DNA of 54,381 bases from Hungatella hathewayi WAL-18680 (GTDB taxonomy: Bacteria; Bacillota; Clostridia; Lachnospirales; Lachnospiraceae), in NCBI RefSeq assembly GCF_000235505.1, contig NZ_JH379027.1, positions 1,994,148 to 2,048,528 on the forward strand, given 5' to 3'. Below are positions 41,024-50,370 of the stretch, one piece after another. A program made the translations under genes and the position numbers. The notes under the pieces were generated by a model that did no database searches, was not told the origin of the DNA, and was given only the letters and a program-made list of their open reading frames with translations. The stretch's first letter is position 1. The number at the start of each line of letters is the position of its first letter.

Positions 41024-41851
41024 TTGTATTACTTATACATAGATATCGTGTTTTTTATAAATATGGCCATGGATGTTGTGGTTTTATGGCTCTTAACGTT
41101 GATTCTCAAGGTGCGGACGTCTGCCTTCAGAATCATTCTGGCAGGGGCGCTTGGGGCGCTGTGGAGCTGTATCCTGGCGGTGTATCCCGTTTTTTCGCCG
41201 GGATTGCAGCTGGCGCTCACGCTTTTCCTGGCGGGAGGGCTGATGGTGAAGGTGGCGCTTCACACGAAGGGAGTCCGGGAGCTGATAAAGGGGATGTTCG
41301 GGCTATACCTGGTGTCCGTGGCGCTGGGGGGAGCGATGACGGCCCTATACCAGCATACGAGAGCCGGGTACTATGTAGAACAACTTATTCGGGGTGAACC
41401 CATGGAGGGGATGCCTCTTGTCATATTGGTGCTGTTGACCGCCTCGGCGGTATTTGCCCTGAAATATCTCTGGATCACCGTCTCGGAGGTGCGAAGGCAG
41501 AAGAGTAACTTGTATGAAGTGACCTGTATCCAGGGGGAGAAACGTCTGACGGCGGTGGGGCTTCTGGATACCGGGAACCGGCTTTATGAGCCGGTGAGCA
41601 GAAAATGCGTGCATGTGGTGTCGGAGAGAATCTGGCAGGAGCTGCATGGCGGGGAAGACCCCTTACTATTTATCCCGTTTCACACCGTTGGAACGGAGGA
41701 GGGATTGATGCCTGGAATGATTCTGGATTCCATGGTCATCAGGAAGGAACAGGAAGAGAGAGTCATTGTAAGGCCGGTTATCGCGGCTTCGCCCCACCCG
41801 GTGTGCCAGGATGGGAGCTATGAGATTCTGCTTCATGAAGAACAGGACTAG
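41024..41851 (+). CDS. spoIIGA: sporulation sigma-E factor-processing peptidase SpoIIGA
   Basis: A membrane aspartic protease of about 275 residues that cleaves pro-sigma-E in the mother cell. Five hydrophobic segments fill the N-terminal half; the catalytic motif LLDTGNRLYEP lies in the C-terminal half. The frame is open from ATG 40997, but the -10 box ends at 40989, so that ATG would be at the transcript's first base. TTG 41024 gives the usual family start (YYLYIDIVFFINM) and lies after GGGGTGGGG; GTG 41009 is another option. Precedes sigE by 15 bases. Confidence 0.9.
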   Translation: MYYLYIDIVFFINMAMDVVVLWLLTLILKVRTSAFRIILAGALGALWSCILAVYPVFSPGLQLALTLFLAGGLMVKVALHTKGVRELIKGMFGLYLVSVALGGAMTALYQHTRAGYYVEQLIRGEPMEGMPLVILVLLTASAVFALKYLWITVSEVRRQKSNLYEVTCIQGEKRLTAVGLLDTGNRLYEPVSRKCVHVVSERIWQELHGGEDPLLFIPFHTVGTEEGLMPGMILDSMVIRKEQEERVIVRPVIAASPHPVCQDGSYEILLHEEQD

Positions 41852-41866
41852 AAGGAGGAATTACAA

Positions 41867-42607
41867 GTGGTGATTAAAGTATCCATACCAAACCGTTTTC
41901 AATTTAAATCCGTACCCAGCTTCAAGACGATGCTGTTTCAGAAGCAGGGGGAGGTTCACTATATCGGCGGAGCGGATATTCTGCCGGCCCCTCTTTGCAG
42001 TGAGGACGAGGCGAAGATGATTGAACTTCTCGGAACCGAGGAGGAGGGGGAGGCAAAATCCACCCTGATCGAGCACAATCTGAGGCTGGTGGTGTACATA
42101 GCAAAGAAGTTTGACAATACCAGCGTGGGTGTGGAGGATTTGATTTCCATCGGTACCATCGGTCTTATCAAGGCGATAAACACCTTCAATCCTGAGAAAA
42201 ATATCAAGCTGGCCACCTACGCGTCCAGGTGCATCGAAAACGAGATTCTGATGTACCTGCGCCGGAATAACAAGACGAAGATGGAGGTGTCCATCGACGA
42301 GCCGTTAAACGTGGACTGGGACGGCAATGAACTGCTGCTGTCGGATATTCTCGGAACGGACGAGGACATCATCTACCGGAATCTGGAGCATGAGACGGAG
42401 AGGAGTCTGCTAAATTCTGCTATCGACCGGTTAAACCCAAGGGAGAAGCGAATTGTGGAGCTGCGGTTCGGGCTGACCAATGCCGACGGGGATGAGATGA
42501 CCCAGAAGGAGGTGGCGGATTTGCTGGGGATATCCCAGTCCTATATCTCCAGGCTGGAGAAGAAAATCATGAAGCGGTTGAAAAAGGAGATTGTGAGATT
42601 TGAGTAA
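41867..42607 (+). CDS. sigE: RNA polymerase sporulation sigma factor SigE (pro-form)
   Basis: A 246-residue mother-cell sigma factor. It starts with an inhibitory pro-sequence; processing is expected just before or within [10 protein letters not shown] (compare the B. subtilis YYIGG site). Region 2 contains [27 protein letters not shown] and [11 protein letters not shown]; region 4 has RIVELRFGL and [23 protein letters not shown] start with AAGGAGG. It forms an operon with its processing protease spoIIGA. Confidence 0.97.
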   Translation: MVIKVSIPNRFQFKSVPSFKTMLFQKQGEVHYIGGADILPAPLCSEDEAKMIELLGTEEEGEAKSTLIEHNLRLVVYIAKKFDNTSVGVEDLISIGTIGLIKAINTFNPEKNIKLATYASRCIENEILMYLRRNNKTKMEVSIDEPLNVDWDGNELLLSDILGTDEDIIYRNLEHETERSLLNSAIDRLNPREKRIVELRFGLTNADGDEMTQKEVADLLGISQSYISRLEKKIMKRLKKEIVRFE

Positions 42608-42608
42608 C

Positions 42609-42646
42609 AAAAAAGAGGGCCTGCCGGGGAAGCGGGTCCTCTTTTT
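42609..42646. terminator. bidirectional terminator between sigE and sigG
   Basis: A stem AAAAAAGAGG...CCTCTTTTT with further CC/GC pairing inside works in both directions for the two convergent genes. Confidence 0.85.
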
Positions 42647-42651
42647 GGTGG

Positions 42652-43428
42652 TTAACTTAAATAGTTTCTCATGGATTTTAAAGCATTTTTTTCCAGACGG
42701 CTGACCTGGGCCTGGCTGATGCCGACCTCCTCGGCCACCTCGGTCTGGGTTTTGCCCTCAAAAAAGCGCATGTCAATAATGTGGCGTTCCCGCTCGGGGA
42801 GACGTTTCATGGCCTCGCTCAAGGATAGGTCCTCCACCCAGTTCTCCTCCAGGTTTTTCTTGTCGCTGATCTGGTCCATCACGTAGAGCGGGTCGCCGCC
42901 GTCGGTGAAGACCGGCTCGAAGAGACTGACCGGCGTCTGGATGGCGTCCAGCGCGTAGGTGATTTCCTCTTTGCTCATGCCAATCTCGTCGGCGATTTCC
43001 ATGATGGAGGGGTCCCGCAGGTTTTTGCGGGTCAGGGCCTCCCTGGCGTAGATAGCTTTGTAGGCGGTGTCCCGCAGGGAGCGGCTGACGCGGATGGAAT
43101 TGTTATCCCGTAAGTAACGGCGCACCTCACCCAGTATCATGGGAACCGCGTAGGTGGAGAAACGTACATTCTGGGTGATATCAAAATTGTCGATGGCTTT
43201 GATTAAGCCGATGCAGCCAATCTGGAACAGGTCATCCACATTTTCGTTGCTGTTGGAGAATCTCTGGATGACGCTGAGAACCAGTCTTAAGTTGCCTTTG
43301 ATGTATTGTTCCCGGGCTTCCTGGTCCCCGTTCTGAATGCGTTTGAAGAGGATTTCCTTCTCCTCGTTGCTCAGAAGTGGGAGCTTAGAAGTGTTGACCC
43401 CGCAGATTTCTACTTTGTATATTGACAT
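42652..43428 (-). CDS. sigG: RNA polymerase sporulation sigma factor SigG
   Basis: A 258-residue forespore sigma factor. Near-diagnostic N-terminus KVEICGVNTSKLP..S.EE, then NLRLVLSVIQRF, DDLFQIGCIGLIKAIDNFD, RFSTYAVPMILGE, RRYLRDNN.IRVSRSLRD, and C-terminal KTQTEVAEEVGISQAQVSRLEK. ATG 43428 follows GGAGG by 8 bases. Unlike in B. subtilis, where sigG lies directly after sigE in the same direction, here it is convergent with sigE, so readthrough from the spoIIG promoter cannot express it. Confidence 0.96.
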   Translation of the reverse strand: MSIYKVEICGVNTSKLPLLSNEEKEILFKRIQNGDQEAREQYIKGNLRLVLSVIQRFSNSNENVDDLFQIGCIGLIKAIDNFDITQNVRFSTYAVPMILGEVRRYLRDNNSIRVSRSLRDTAYKAIYAREALTRKNLRDPSIMEIADEIGMSKEEITYALDAIQTPVSLFEPVFTDGGDPLYVMDQISDKKNLEENWVEDLSLSEAMKRLPERERHIIDMRFFEGKTQTEVAEEVGISQAQVSRLEKNALKSMRNYLS

Positions 43429-43466
43429 GTCCATTACCTCCACATCATTCTTTTTGGATATAAAGG

Positions 43467-43496
43467 AATGATGCACGTAATGGATGGCTTTTATAC
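43467..43496 (-). promoter_or_regulatory. possible forespore (sigma-F/sigma-G) promoter of sigG
   Basis: Minus-strand GTATA (43496-43492), 18 bases, CATCATT (43473-43467). Compared with the sigma-G consensus GHATR-N18-CATHNTA only the last base differs. Start near 43460, 30 bases before the ATG, fits autoregulated forespore expression. Confidence 0.5.
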
Positions 43497-43533
43497 GATT
43501 GGCTGATTAATTTTCGTTGCCAGTTTTTGGCGT

Positions 43534-44298
43534 CTATTTATTTTTATTATAAAGAATTAATAACCCCTTTAACATCAAATCTTCTTCGTATATAATGGTA
43601 TGTCTGCACAGGGGAGCGATGAAGCGGGAGAGGCCGCCGGTGGCCAGTATGGTGGCCTTTGCGCCCAGTTCCTGTTCCATCCGGTCGATGATGCCGTCCA
43701 GCATGCCGGCGTTGCCGTACATAATGCCGCTGCGCATACAGTCAATGGTATTTTTACCGATGACACGTGGAGGAATGTCAAGGCTGATGTTGGGCAGCTG
43801 GGCGGTGCGGCTGGACAGTGTCTCCAGTGAGATTTTCAGTCCCGGGTAAATGATGCCGCCGATGTAGCTGCCGCCTGCGTCCACGGCGCAGATGGTGGTG
43901 GCGGTGCCCATGTCGATGATGATGAGCGGACACGGATATTCCTTGATGGCGGCCACGGCGCCCACGATTAAATCGCTGCCCACGGTCTTGGGATTATCCA
44001 TGTGAATGTTCAGTCCGGTCTTCATGCCGGAGCCCACCAGCTTGGGCCGGAAGCCCAGGATTTTCTTGATGGCGGAAGAGAGTGTCGCGTTGAGCGGCGG
44101 AACCACGGAAGAGATGATGGCGCCCTCTATCTCAGATGCATCGATATGGTGGATTTCCAGTATATTTTTAATGCTGACGGCGTACTCCAGTGAAGTCTTG
44201 ATGAGGTCCGTCGTGATGCGTTCTACAAAATAAGTCTGCTCGTCGTCGATACCGCCGACCACGATGTTGGTGTTGCCCATATCCAAAGCTAAAATCAT
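43534..44298 (-). CDS. coaX: type III pantothenate kinase
   Basis: A 254-residue kinase for the first step of CoA synthesis. It has the ASKHA-fold signature LALDMGNTNIVVG, then IISSVVPPL, GSDLIVGAVAA, IIDMGTATTICAVD, IYPGLKISLE and the C-terminal ILATGGLS. ATG 44298 lies after AAAGGAG; the frame is open to 44364 but without support. It is divergent from coaBC, which acts later in the same pathway, so the shared 83-base gap must carry both promoters. Confidence 0.95.
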   Translation of the reverse strand: MILALDMGNTNIVVGGIDDEQTYFVERITTDLIKTSLEYAVSIKNILEIHHIDASEIEGAIISSVVPPLNATLSSAIKKILGFRPKLVGSGMKTGLNIHMDNPKTVGSDLIVGAVAAIKEYPCPLIIIDMGTATTICAVDAGGSYIGGIIYPGLKISLETLSSRTAQLPNISLDIPPRVIGKNTIDCMRSGIMYGNAGMLDGIIDRMEQELGAKATILATGGLSRFIAPLCRHTIIYEEDLMLKGLLILYNKNK

Positions 44299-44328
44299 AA
44301 GTGACTCCTTTCCATTGGCTGTAAATTG

Positions 44329-44337
44329 TGTTATAAT
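44329..44337 (+). promoter_or_regulatory. extended -10 promoter for coaBC
   Basis: TGTTATAAT at 44329-44337 is a perfect extended -10 (TGnTATAAT) without a clear -35, 44 bases before the coaBC start. Confidence 0.45.
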
Positions 44338-44381
44338 CCTATCATATTTTGGGCGTAAATACAACGTCAGGAGGAGACTGT

Positions 44382-45596
44382 ATGTTTGGAACAGCTTTGG
44401 AGGGAAAAACGGTGGTGCTGGGTGTCACGGGAAGCATTGCCGCTTATAAGATAGCAAGTCTTGCCAGTATGCTGAAAAAAATGCATGCGGATGTGGAAGT
44501 GATCATGACAAAGAACGCCACGGAGTTTATCTCTCCGGTGACCTTTGAGAGTCTGACGGGGAAGAAATGCCTGGTGGAGACCTTTGACCGGGATTTTGAG
44601 TTCAGCGTGGAGCATGTGGCCCTGGCTAAGCGGGCGGACGTGTTTCTCATCGCGCCGGCGTCGGCCAACGTGATTGGGAAGGTGAGCCACGGGATAGCGG
44701 ACGATATGCTGACCACCACGTTTCTGGCCTGTGGCTGCCACAAAATCATTGCGCCGGCCATGAACACCCACATGTATGAGAATCCCATTCTCCAGGACAA
44801 CTTAAAGCGTTGTGAATCCTACGGGATGGAGGTGTTAAAACCGGCGGTTGGATATCTGGCCTGCGGCGACACGGGGGCCGGGAAGATGCCGGAACCGGAG
44901 GTGCTGTTTGACTATATCGTGAAGGCGGTTGGTTATGAGAAGGATATGGTGGGGAAGAAGGTGCTGGTGACGGCCGGGCCTACCAGGGAAGCCATTGACC
45001 CGGTGCGGTTTATCACCAACCATTCCACCGGAAAGATGGGATACGCGGTGGCGAAAATTGCATCTTTGCGGGGCGCCGATGTGACCCTTGTCAGCGGGCC
45101 GGTGTCCATCGAGGCGCCCCGGTTTGTGAAGGTGGTTCCGGTGGAGAGCGCCAGACAGATGTACGAGGCGGTGACGGCGGTCAGCGGGGAGCAGGACATC
45201 ATTGTCAAGGCGGCCGCGGTGGCGGATTACAGGCCGGCCCAGGCGGCGGATGAGAAGATGAAGAAGAAGGACGGGGAGCTGTCCATAGACCTTTGCCGCA
45301 CTGACGACATTTTGGGATATCTGGGAAGCCATAAGAGGGACGGACAGTTTCTCTGCGGATTTTCCATGGAGACCCAGAATATGCTGGAGAATTCCAGGGC
45401 GAAGCTGTCAAAGAAACATCTGGACATGATTGTGGCCAACAACCTGAAGGTGGACGGAGCCGGGTTCGGGACGGACACCAACGTGGTGACGATTATCACC
45501 GGGGACGGGGAACTGGAACTGGAGAAGATGAGCAAGGAAGAGGTGGCCGGAAGGCTGCTGGATGAGATTATGAAAAGAACCGCCGGGCCGACGTGA
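44382..45596 (+). CDS. coaBC: bifunctional phosphopantothenoylcysteine decarboxylase / phosphopantothenate-cysteine ligase
   Basis: A 404-residue fusion enzyme for two CoA steps. The N-terminal CoaC flavoprotein half has GVTGSIAAYK, the PASANVIGK motif and the substrate-binding PAMNTHMYENP. The CoaB half starts at about residue 187 with KVLVTAGPTREAIDPVRF and NHSTGKMGYA; a KKKDGELSIDL lysine cluster lies near the active site. ATG 44382 is preceded by AGGAGGAG. Confidence 0.96.
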   Translation: MFGTALEGKTVVLGVTGSIAAYKIASLASMLKKMHADVEVIMTKNATEFISPVTFESLTGKKCLVETFDRDFEFSVEHVALAKRADVFLIAPASANVIGKVSHGIADDMLTTTFLACGCHKIIAPAMNTHMYENPILQDNLKRCESYGMEVLKPAVGYLACGDTGAGKMPEPEVLFDYIVKAVGYEKDMVGKKVLVTAGPTREAIDPVRFITNHSTGKMGYAVAKIASLRGADVTLVSGPVSIEAPRFVKVVPVESARQMYEAVTAVSGEQDIIVKAAAVADYRPAQAADEKMKKKDGELSIDLCRTDDILGYLGSHKRDGQFLCGFSMETQNMLENSRAKLSKKHLDMIVANNLKVDGAGFGTDTNVVTIITGDGELELEKMSKEEVAGRLLDEIMKRTAGPT

Positions 45597-45675
45597 TAAA
45601 TTTATGCAAAGAGGTAAGAGAAGCAGGCGTTAAGAGAATACGGGAAGATACTGAAAGAAAACGGAGGGATAGGTT

Positions 45676-46497
45676 ATGAGATACGAGACAATCGAAATCA
45701 AAGTGCCGGGCCAGGTGTCCGGGCCGGCGGCGCTGACCAGCTATATTCTGGATGAAGTGAGCGTGGCTCCGGGAAAGAAGCGCCCGGCGGTGATTGTGTG
45801 CCCGGGCGGCGCTTATATGAGATGCTCGGACCGGGAGAGTGAGCCGGTGATTATGCAGTTTCTGGGGATGGGATGCCATGCCTTTCTGCTGAATTACAGC
45901 GTGGCCCCCAACCGTTTCCCGACAGCGTTACAGGAGCTGGCGGAGGCGGTGGCCCTTCTTCGGGAGCACAGCGATGACTGGCTGGTGGATACGGAGCGGA
46001 TTGTGGTCTGCGGCTTTTCTGCGGCCGGCCATCTGGCATGCAGCCTGGGCGTGTTCTGGAATCAGGAGTTTGTGTACGGGCCTATCGGCAGGACAGCAAA
46101 GGAGATTTGTCCGTCCGCCATGCTGCTGGGATATCCGGTTATCACATCCGGAGAGTTTGCCCACCAGGGCTCCATCACCAACCTGCTTGGAGAAGAGGCC
46201 ACGGAGGCGGAGCGCCGGAAGGTATCGCTGGAGCTTCAGGTGACAGCGGACACACCGAAGACCTTTTTATGGCATACTTACGAGGACGAGGCCGTTCCCG
46301 TGGAGAACAGCCTGCTGTTAGCATCCGCCCTCAGGAAAAACGGGGTGAATCTGGAACTTCACATCTTCCCCAAGGGCGGCCACGGCGCGTCTCTGGCCAA
46401 CGAGGAGACATCAGGAGTGGGAGACCATGCCCACATGAATATCCCCTGCTGCCAGAGCTGGATCAAGCTGGCGGAAACCTGGTTAAAAGGGATTTAA
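45676..46497 (+). CDS. alpha/beta hydrolase, esterase of the acetyl-xylan esterase / BD-FAE-like type
   Basis: A 273-residue cytoplasmic hydrolase (no signal peptide). Oxyanion loop CPGGAYMRCSDRE at about 41-53; nucleophile Ser in GFSAAGH at about 116-122; acidic residue probably in YEDEAVPVEN; catalytic His in GGHGAS at about 236. The GFSAAGH elbow and length match the endo-1,4-beta-xylanase B-like/acetyl esterase group. Its true substrate is unknown. Placed between coaBC and prfC with its own AACGGAGG ribosome site. Confidence 0.85.
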   Translation: MRYETIEIKVPGQVSGPAALTSYILDEVSVAPGKKRPAVIVCPGGAYMRCSDRESEPVIMQFLGMGCHAFLLNYSVAPNRFPTALQELAEAVALLREHSDDWLVDTERIVVCGFSAAGHLACSLGVFWNQEFVYGPIGRTAKEICPSAMLLGYPVITSGEFAHQGSITNLLGEEATEAERRKVSLELQVTADTPKTFLWHTYEDEAVPVENSLLLASALRKNGVNLELHIFPKGGHGASLANEETSGVGDHAHMNIPCCQSWIKLAETWLKGI

Positions 46498-46522
46498 AAC
46501 TGACGGAGAGACTGGCCCCGGC

Positions 46523-46551
46523 TTGACTTTCCGCAGGTTTAATAATACAAT
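46523..46551 (+). promoter_or_regulatory. prfC promoter
   Basis: TTGACT at 46523-46528, 17 bases, TACAAT at 46546-46551; start near 46558, 42 bases before prfC. Confidence 0.6.
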
Positions 46552-46599
46552 AATTACTTATGATATAAGCACTTACTAGTAAATCGGAGGAAGTTTATT

Positions 46600-48192
46600 T
46601 TGTCAAATATAACAGAAGAAATCAAGAAACGAAGAACCTTTGCCATCATCTCTCACCCGGATGCCGGTAAAACTACCCTGACGGAGAAGTTTCTTCTCTA
46701 CGGAGGCGCCATCAATCTGGCCGGTTCCGTGAAGGGGAAGAAGACGGCGAAGCACGCCGTGTCGGACTGGATGGAGATTGAGAAGGAGCGTGGTATCTCG
46801 GTCACCTCGTCGGTGTTACAGTTCAACTACGAGGGCTACTGCATCAACATTCTGGACACCCCGGGCCACCAGGATTTCTCGGAGGATACCTACCGTACCC
46901 TGATGGCTGCGGATTCCGCCGTGATGGTGATTGACGCGTCAAAAGGTGTGGAGGCGCAGACGATTAAGCTGTTTAAGGTATGTCTGCTGCGCAATATTCC
47001 CATTTTTACTTTTATCAACAAGATGGACCGGGAGGCCAGGGACCCGTTTGAGCTGATGGACGAGATTGAGACGGTGCTGGGTATCCGCACCTGTCCGGTG
47101 AACTGGCCCATTGGCTGCGGCAAGAATTTTAAGGGTGTCTACGACAGACAGACCAGAAAGATCACCACGTTTACGGCGGCCATGAACGGGCAGAAGGAAG
47201 TGGAGTCCACGGAGGTGGAGCTTGGAGACCCGCAGTTAAACTGGCTGATTGGCAATGACTATCACGGCCAGCTGATGGAGGACATCGAGCTGTTAGACGG
47301 CGCCAGCGATGAGTTTGACATGGATTTGGTGAGCCAGGGGAAACTCTCCCCGGCCTTCTTCGGATCGGCGCTGACCAACTTTGGTGTGGAGACCTTCCTG
47401 GAGCATTTCCTGAACATGACCACGTCACCGCTGCCGAGAAGGACGGTGGACGGGGTAATTGACCCGTTTAAGGAGGATTTCTCCGCCTTCGTGTTCAAGA
47501 TTCAGGCTAACATGAACAAGGCCCACCGGGACAGGATTGCGTTTATGAGAATCGTGTCCGGCAAGTTTGAGGCGGGCATGGAGGTCAACCATGTGCAAGG
47601 GGGCAGAAAGATTCGGCTGAACCAGCCCCAGCAGATGATGGCCCAGGACAGGAAAATTGTGGAGGAGGCTTATGCCGGCGATATTATCGGCGTGTTTGAC
47701 CCGGGGATTTTCTCCATCGGGGATACCATCTGCGCTTCCAACGAGAAGTTTGAGTTTGAGGGAATTCCCACCTTCGCGCCGGAGCATTTTGCAAGGGTGC
47801 GCCAGATTGACACCATGAAGCGGAAGCAGTTTATCAAGGGCGTCAGCCAGATTGCCCAGGAGGGCGCCATCCAGATATTCCAGGAGTTCAACACCGGAAT
47901 GGAGGAGATTATCGTGGGCGTGGTGGGCGTGCTTCAGTTTGAGGTGCTGACTTACCGCCTGGAAAATGAGTACAACGTGGAGGTGAAGCTGGAGAAGCTG
48001 CCTTACGAATATATCCGCTGGGTGGAGAATAAAGAAGAAGTGGATGTGGCGAAGATTCAGGGCACGTCCGATATGAAACGGATTAAGGATTTGAAGGATA
48101 ACCCGCTGCTGCTGTTTGTCAACAGCTGGAGCGTGGGAATGGTGGAGGAGCGGAACCCTGGGTTAAAGCTCAGTGAGTTCGGCCGAAACTAA
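46600..48192 (+). CDS. prfC: peptide chain release factor 3
   Basis: A 530-residue translational GTPase that recycles RF1/RF2 from the ribosome. G1 is SHPDAGKTTLTEKFL, switch region KERGISVTSSV, G3 DTPGHQDFSEDTYR and G4 NKMDREARD. The length and EF-G-like domains II and III fit RF3. Starts at TTG after CGGAGG. Family assignment rests on the RF3-specific SDWMEIEKERGISVTSSV stretch. Confidence 0.95.
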   Translation: MSNITEEIKKRRTFAIISHPDAGKTTLTEKFLLYGGAINLAGSVKGKKTAKHAVSDWMEIEKERGISVTSSVLQFNYEGYCINILDTPGHQDFSEDTYRTLMAADSAVMVIDASKGVEAQTIKLFKVCLLRNIPIFTFINKMDREARDPFELMDEIETVLGIRTCPVNWPIGCGKNFKGVYDRQTRKITTFTAAMNGQKEVESTEVELGDPQLNWLIGNDYHGQLMEDIELLDGASDEFDMDLVSQGKLSPAFFGSALTNFGVETFLEHFLNMTTSPLPRRTVDGVIDPFKEDFSAFVFKIQANMNKAHRDRIAFMRIVSGKFEAGMEVNHVQGGRKIRLNQPQQMMAQDRKIVEEAYAGDIIGVFDPGIFSIGDTICASNEKFEFEGIPTFAPEHFARVRQIDTMKRKQFIKGVSQIAQEGAIQIFQEFNTGMEEIIVGVVGVLQFEVLTYRLENEYNVEVKLEKLPYEYIRWVENKEEVDVAKIQGTSDMKRIKDLKDNPLLLFVNSWSVGMVEERNPGLKLSEFGRN

Positions 48193-48274
48193 TTCGAAAA
48201 GATGGCCGGATCGCCGGGGAACCGGATATCTGGCGGTAACGATGTGAATAGAAAGTGAGAAGGAGGCAGTAGTT

Positions 48275-48721
48275 ATGAGCAAAATTGATGTCATCAGAGG
48301 GGCCATGGTGGAGGCCATGAAGGCCAAGGACAAGGCGAGGAAGGATTCCCTTTCCATGCTGCTCAGCGCCCTGAAAAACGCGGAGATTGACAAGCGCTCC
48401 CCGCTGACGGAGGAAGAAGAAAATGCCATCGTCAAGAAGGAAATCAAGCAGTGCCAGGAGACCTTTGACACCGCTCCGGCCGACCGGGAGGATATCAAAG
48501 AGGAGGCCGCGTCACGGATCGCCGTGTACAAGGAATTTGCTCCGGAGGATATGAGCGTGGAGCAGATCAAAGAGGTGATTGCCGGCGTGCTGGCGGAGCT
48601 TGGCATTGAGACGCCGACACCGGCTGACAAGGGCAGAATCATGAAAGTGCTGATGCCGAAGGTGAAGGGAAAAGCGGACGGCAAGGTGGTCAACGAGACG
48701 CTGGCGGCCATGTCCAAATAA
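48275..48721 (+). CDS. GatB/YqeY domain-containing protein
   Basis: A 148-residue soluble helical protein of the YqeY family, related to the tRNA-binding C-terminal domain of GatB. Seen: LSMLLSALKNAEIDKR, EEENAIVKKEIKQ, and the C-terminal GRIMKVLMPKVKGKADGKVVNE. Its function is unproven; a link to tRNA or amidotransferases is family inference. AAGGAGG upstream. Confidence 0.93.
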   Translation: MSKIDVIRGAMVEAMKAKDKARKDSLSMLLSALKNAEIDKRSPLTEEEENAIVKKEIKQCQETFDTAPADREDIKEEAASRIAVYKEFAPEDMSVEQIKEVIAGVLAELGIETPTPADKGRIMKVLMPKVKGKADGKVVNETLAAMSK

Positions 48722-48758
48722 GGGAATCTATCAATAGGCGGAAAAGAGGATATTTATC

Positions 48759-50177
48759 ATGTATAGAGAAGAAATTGAACAGTATATCGAAGCTCACAAA
48801 CAGGAGATGGTGGAGGATATCTTCACCCTGTGCAGAATCAACAGTGAGAAGATGCCATACGAGGAGGGAATGCCTTACGGACGCGGGGCGGCGACAGCTC
48901 TGGCGGAGGCCCTTGCCCTGGCGGAGAAATATGGGTTTTCCATCACCAACTATGACAACTATGTGGGAACGGCCGACATGAATGACAAGGAGAAGCAGCT
49001 GGATATTCTGGCCCATCTGGACGTGGTTCCGGCTGGCGAGGGATGGAAGGAGACGGAGCCGTTTGAGCCAATTTTGAAGGACGGTCTGTTACTTGGCAGA
49101 GGCACCGCGGATGACAAGGGACCGGCTGTGGCGGCTCTCTATGCCATGAGAGCGGTGAAGGAGCTGGGAATTCCGCTGAGCAAAAATGTCCGCCTGATTC
49201 TGGGCACGGACGAGGAGTGCGGAAGCTCCGATATTGAGCATTACTACGATGTGGAAGAGGAAGCGCCGATGACATTTTCACCGGATGCGGATTTCCCGGT
49301 GACCAATGTGGAGAAGGGGCGTCTGGAGGCCCATTTCAACGCGTCCTTTGAGCCGTCTGCGGCGCTGCCGAGACTGGTGGCTGTCAATACGGGAATCAAG
49401 GCCAACGTGGTGCCGGGGAAGGCACAGGCCAGCGTGGAAGGCTTTGAGATGTCCGTGCTGGAGGCTGCGGCGGAGAAGACGGAAAAGGAGACTGGGGTCA
49501 AGTTTTCGTTTGAGATGGCGGACGGTGTGGCAGATAGCAGCATTGTGAACATTACCGCTGTGGGAGAGGGCGCTCATGCGGCGTTTTTGGAGAGCGGCAA
49601 CAATGCGCTGACAGGACTTTTGACGCTGTTTCAGAACCTGCCGTTTGCGGACTGCGCCCAGATTCAGACGGTGCGGGGGCTGCTGGCTTTGATGCCTCAC
49701 GGGGATATCACGGGGGAAGCCATGGGAATTGCCATGAAGGATGAGATTTCCGACAGACTGACCCTGGCATTCAGCATGCTGAAGGTGACGGACAGCAGTC
49801 TGGACGGTGTGTTTGACAGCCGGTGCCCGGTCTGTGCTACGGAGGAAAATGTGCTTTATGTGGTGAGAGACCGGCTGGCGGCCATCGGGGTGACCCTGGA
49901 AAATAAAGAGATGACAAAGCCCCACTATGTGGATGGGGATTCCCATTTTGTGAGGACGCTTCTGCGTGTCTATGAGGAGTACACCGGGCTGGAGGGCAAG
50001 TGCCAGTACACCGGAGGCGGAACCTATGTCCACAACCTGAAAAACGGCGTGGCCTTCGGCGCGACTCTGCCAGGAACCGAGAACCGGATGCACGGCGCGG
50101 ATGAGTTTGCGGTGCTGGAGGAGCTGGTGATCAGCGCCAAAATCTTCGCCCAGGTGATTGTGGAATTGTGCAGTTAA
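48759..50177 (+). CDS. M20-family dipeptidase (PepV/Sapep type)
   Basis: A 472-residue zinc dipeptidase. Metal ligands are seen in HLDVVPAG (about 86), GTADDKGP (about 118, bridging Asp) and the general-base region GTDEECGSSD (about 150); a late His lies in KPHYVDGDSHF. A lid domain of about 180 residues separates the catalytic halves, as in PepV. It probably completes peptide breakdown in the cytoplasm. AAAGAGGATATT precedes ATG. Confidence 0.9.
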   Translation: MYREEIEQYIEAHKQEMVEDIFTLCRINSEKMPYEEGMPYGRGAATALAEALALAEKYGFSITNYDNYVGTADMNDKEKQLDILAHLDVVPAGEGWKETEPFEPILKDGLLLGRGTADDKGPAVAALYAMRAVKELGIPLSKNVRLILGTDEECGSSDIEHYYDVEEEAPMTFSPDADFPVTNVEKGRLEAHFNASFEPSAALPRLVAVNTGIKANVVPGKAQASVEGFEMSVLEAAAEKTEKETGVKFSFEMADGVADSSIVNITAVGEGAHAAFLESGNNALTGLLTLFQNLPFADCAQIQTVRGLLALMPHGDITGEAMGIAMKDEISDRLTLAFSMLKVTDSSLDGVFDSRCPVCATEENVLYVVRDRLAAIGVTLENKEMTKPHYVDGDSHFVRTLLRVYEEYTGLEGKCQYTGGGTYVHNLKNGVAFGATLPGTENRMHGADEFAVLEELVISAKIFAQVIVELCS

Positions 50178-50244
50178 TGGCTGGGGTTTCCCAGGATTTT
50201 GGGAGAATTATCCGGTTGTGGCGGCGGAATTTTCAAAAAATTGC

Positions 50245-50273
50245 TTGACAAGACGGAAAAGCTGTCGTAGAAT
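50245..50273 (+). promoter_or_regulatory. strong promoter of the metNIQ leader
   Basis: Consensus TTGACA (50245-50250), 17 bases, TAGAAT (50268-50273). The start near 50280 leaves a leader of about 390 bases before metN, containing a small open frame and a terminator. Confidence 0.85.
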
Positions 50274-50370
50274 ACGTGTCATAGCAACAATTCCTAGTTG
50301 GAACATAGACAATCAACCGGGGATGGCTGAGAGATGATTCGAAATTAGAATGAGACGGAGGAATTTTCTT

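Noticed and set aside
50320-50365. GGGGATGGCTGAGAG resembling part of a TPP riboswitch, and possible SAM riboswitch ahead of metN
   Set aside because: The second TPP core (CTGATCTGGATAAT-like) is absent, as are the SAM-I conserved stems and the T-box GGTGGNACCGCG. The match is a short coincidence.
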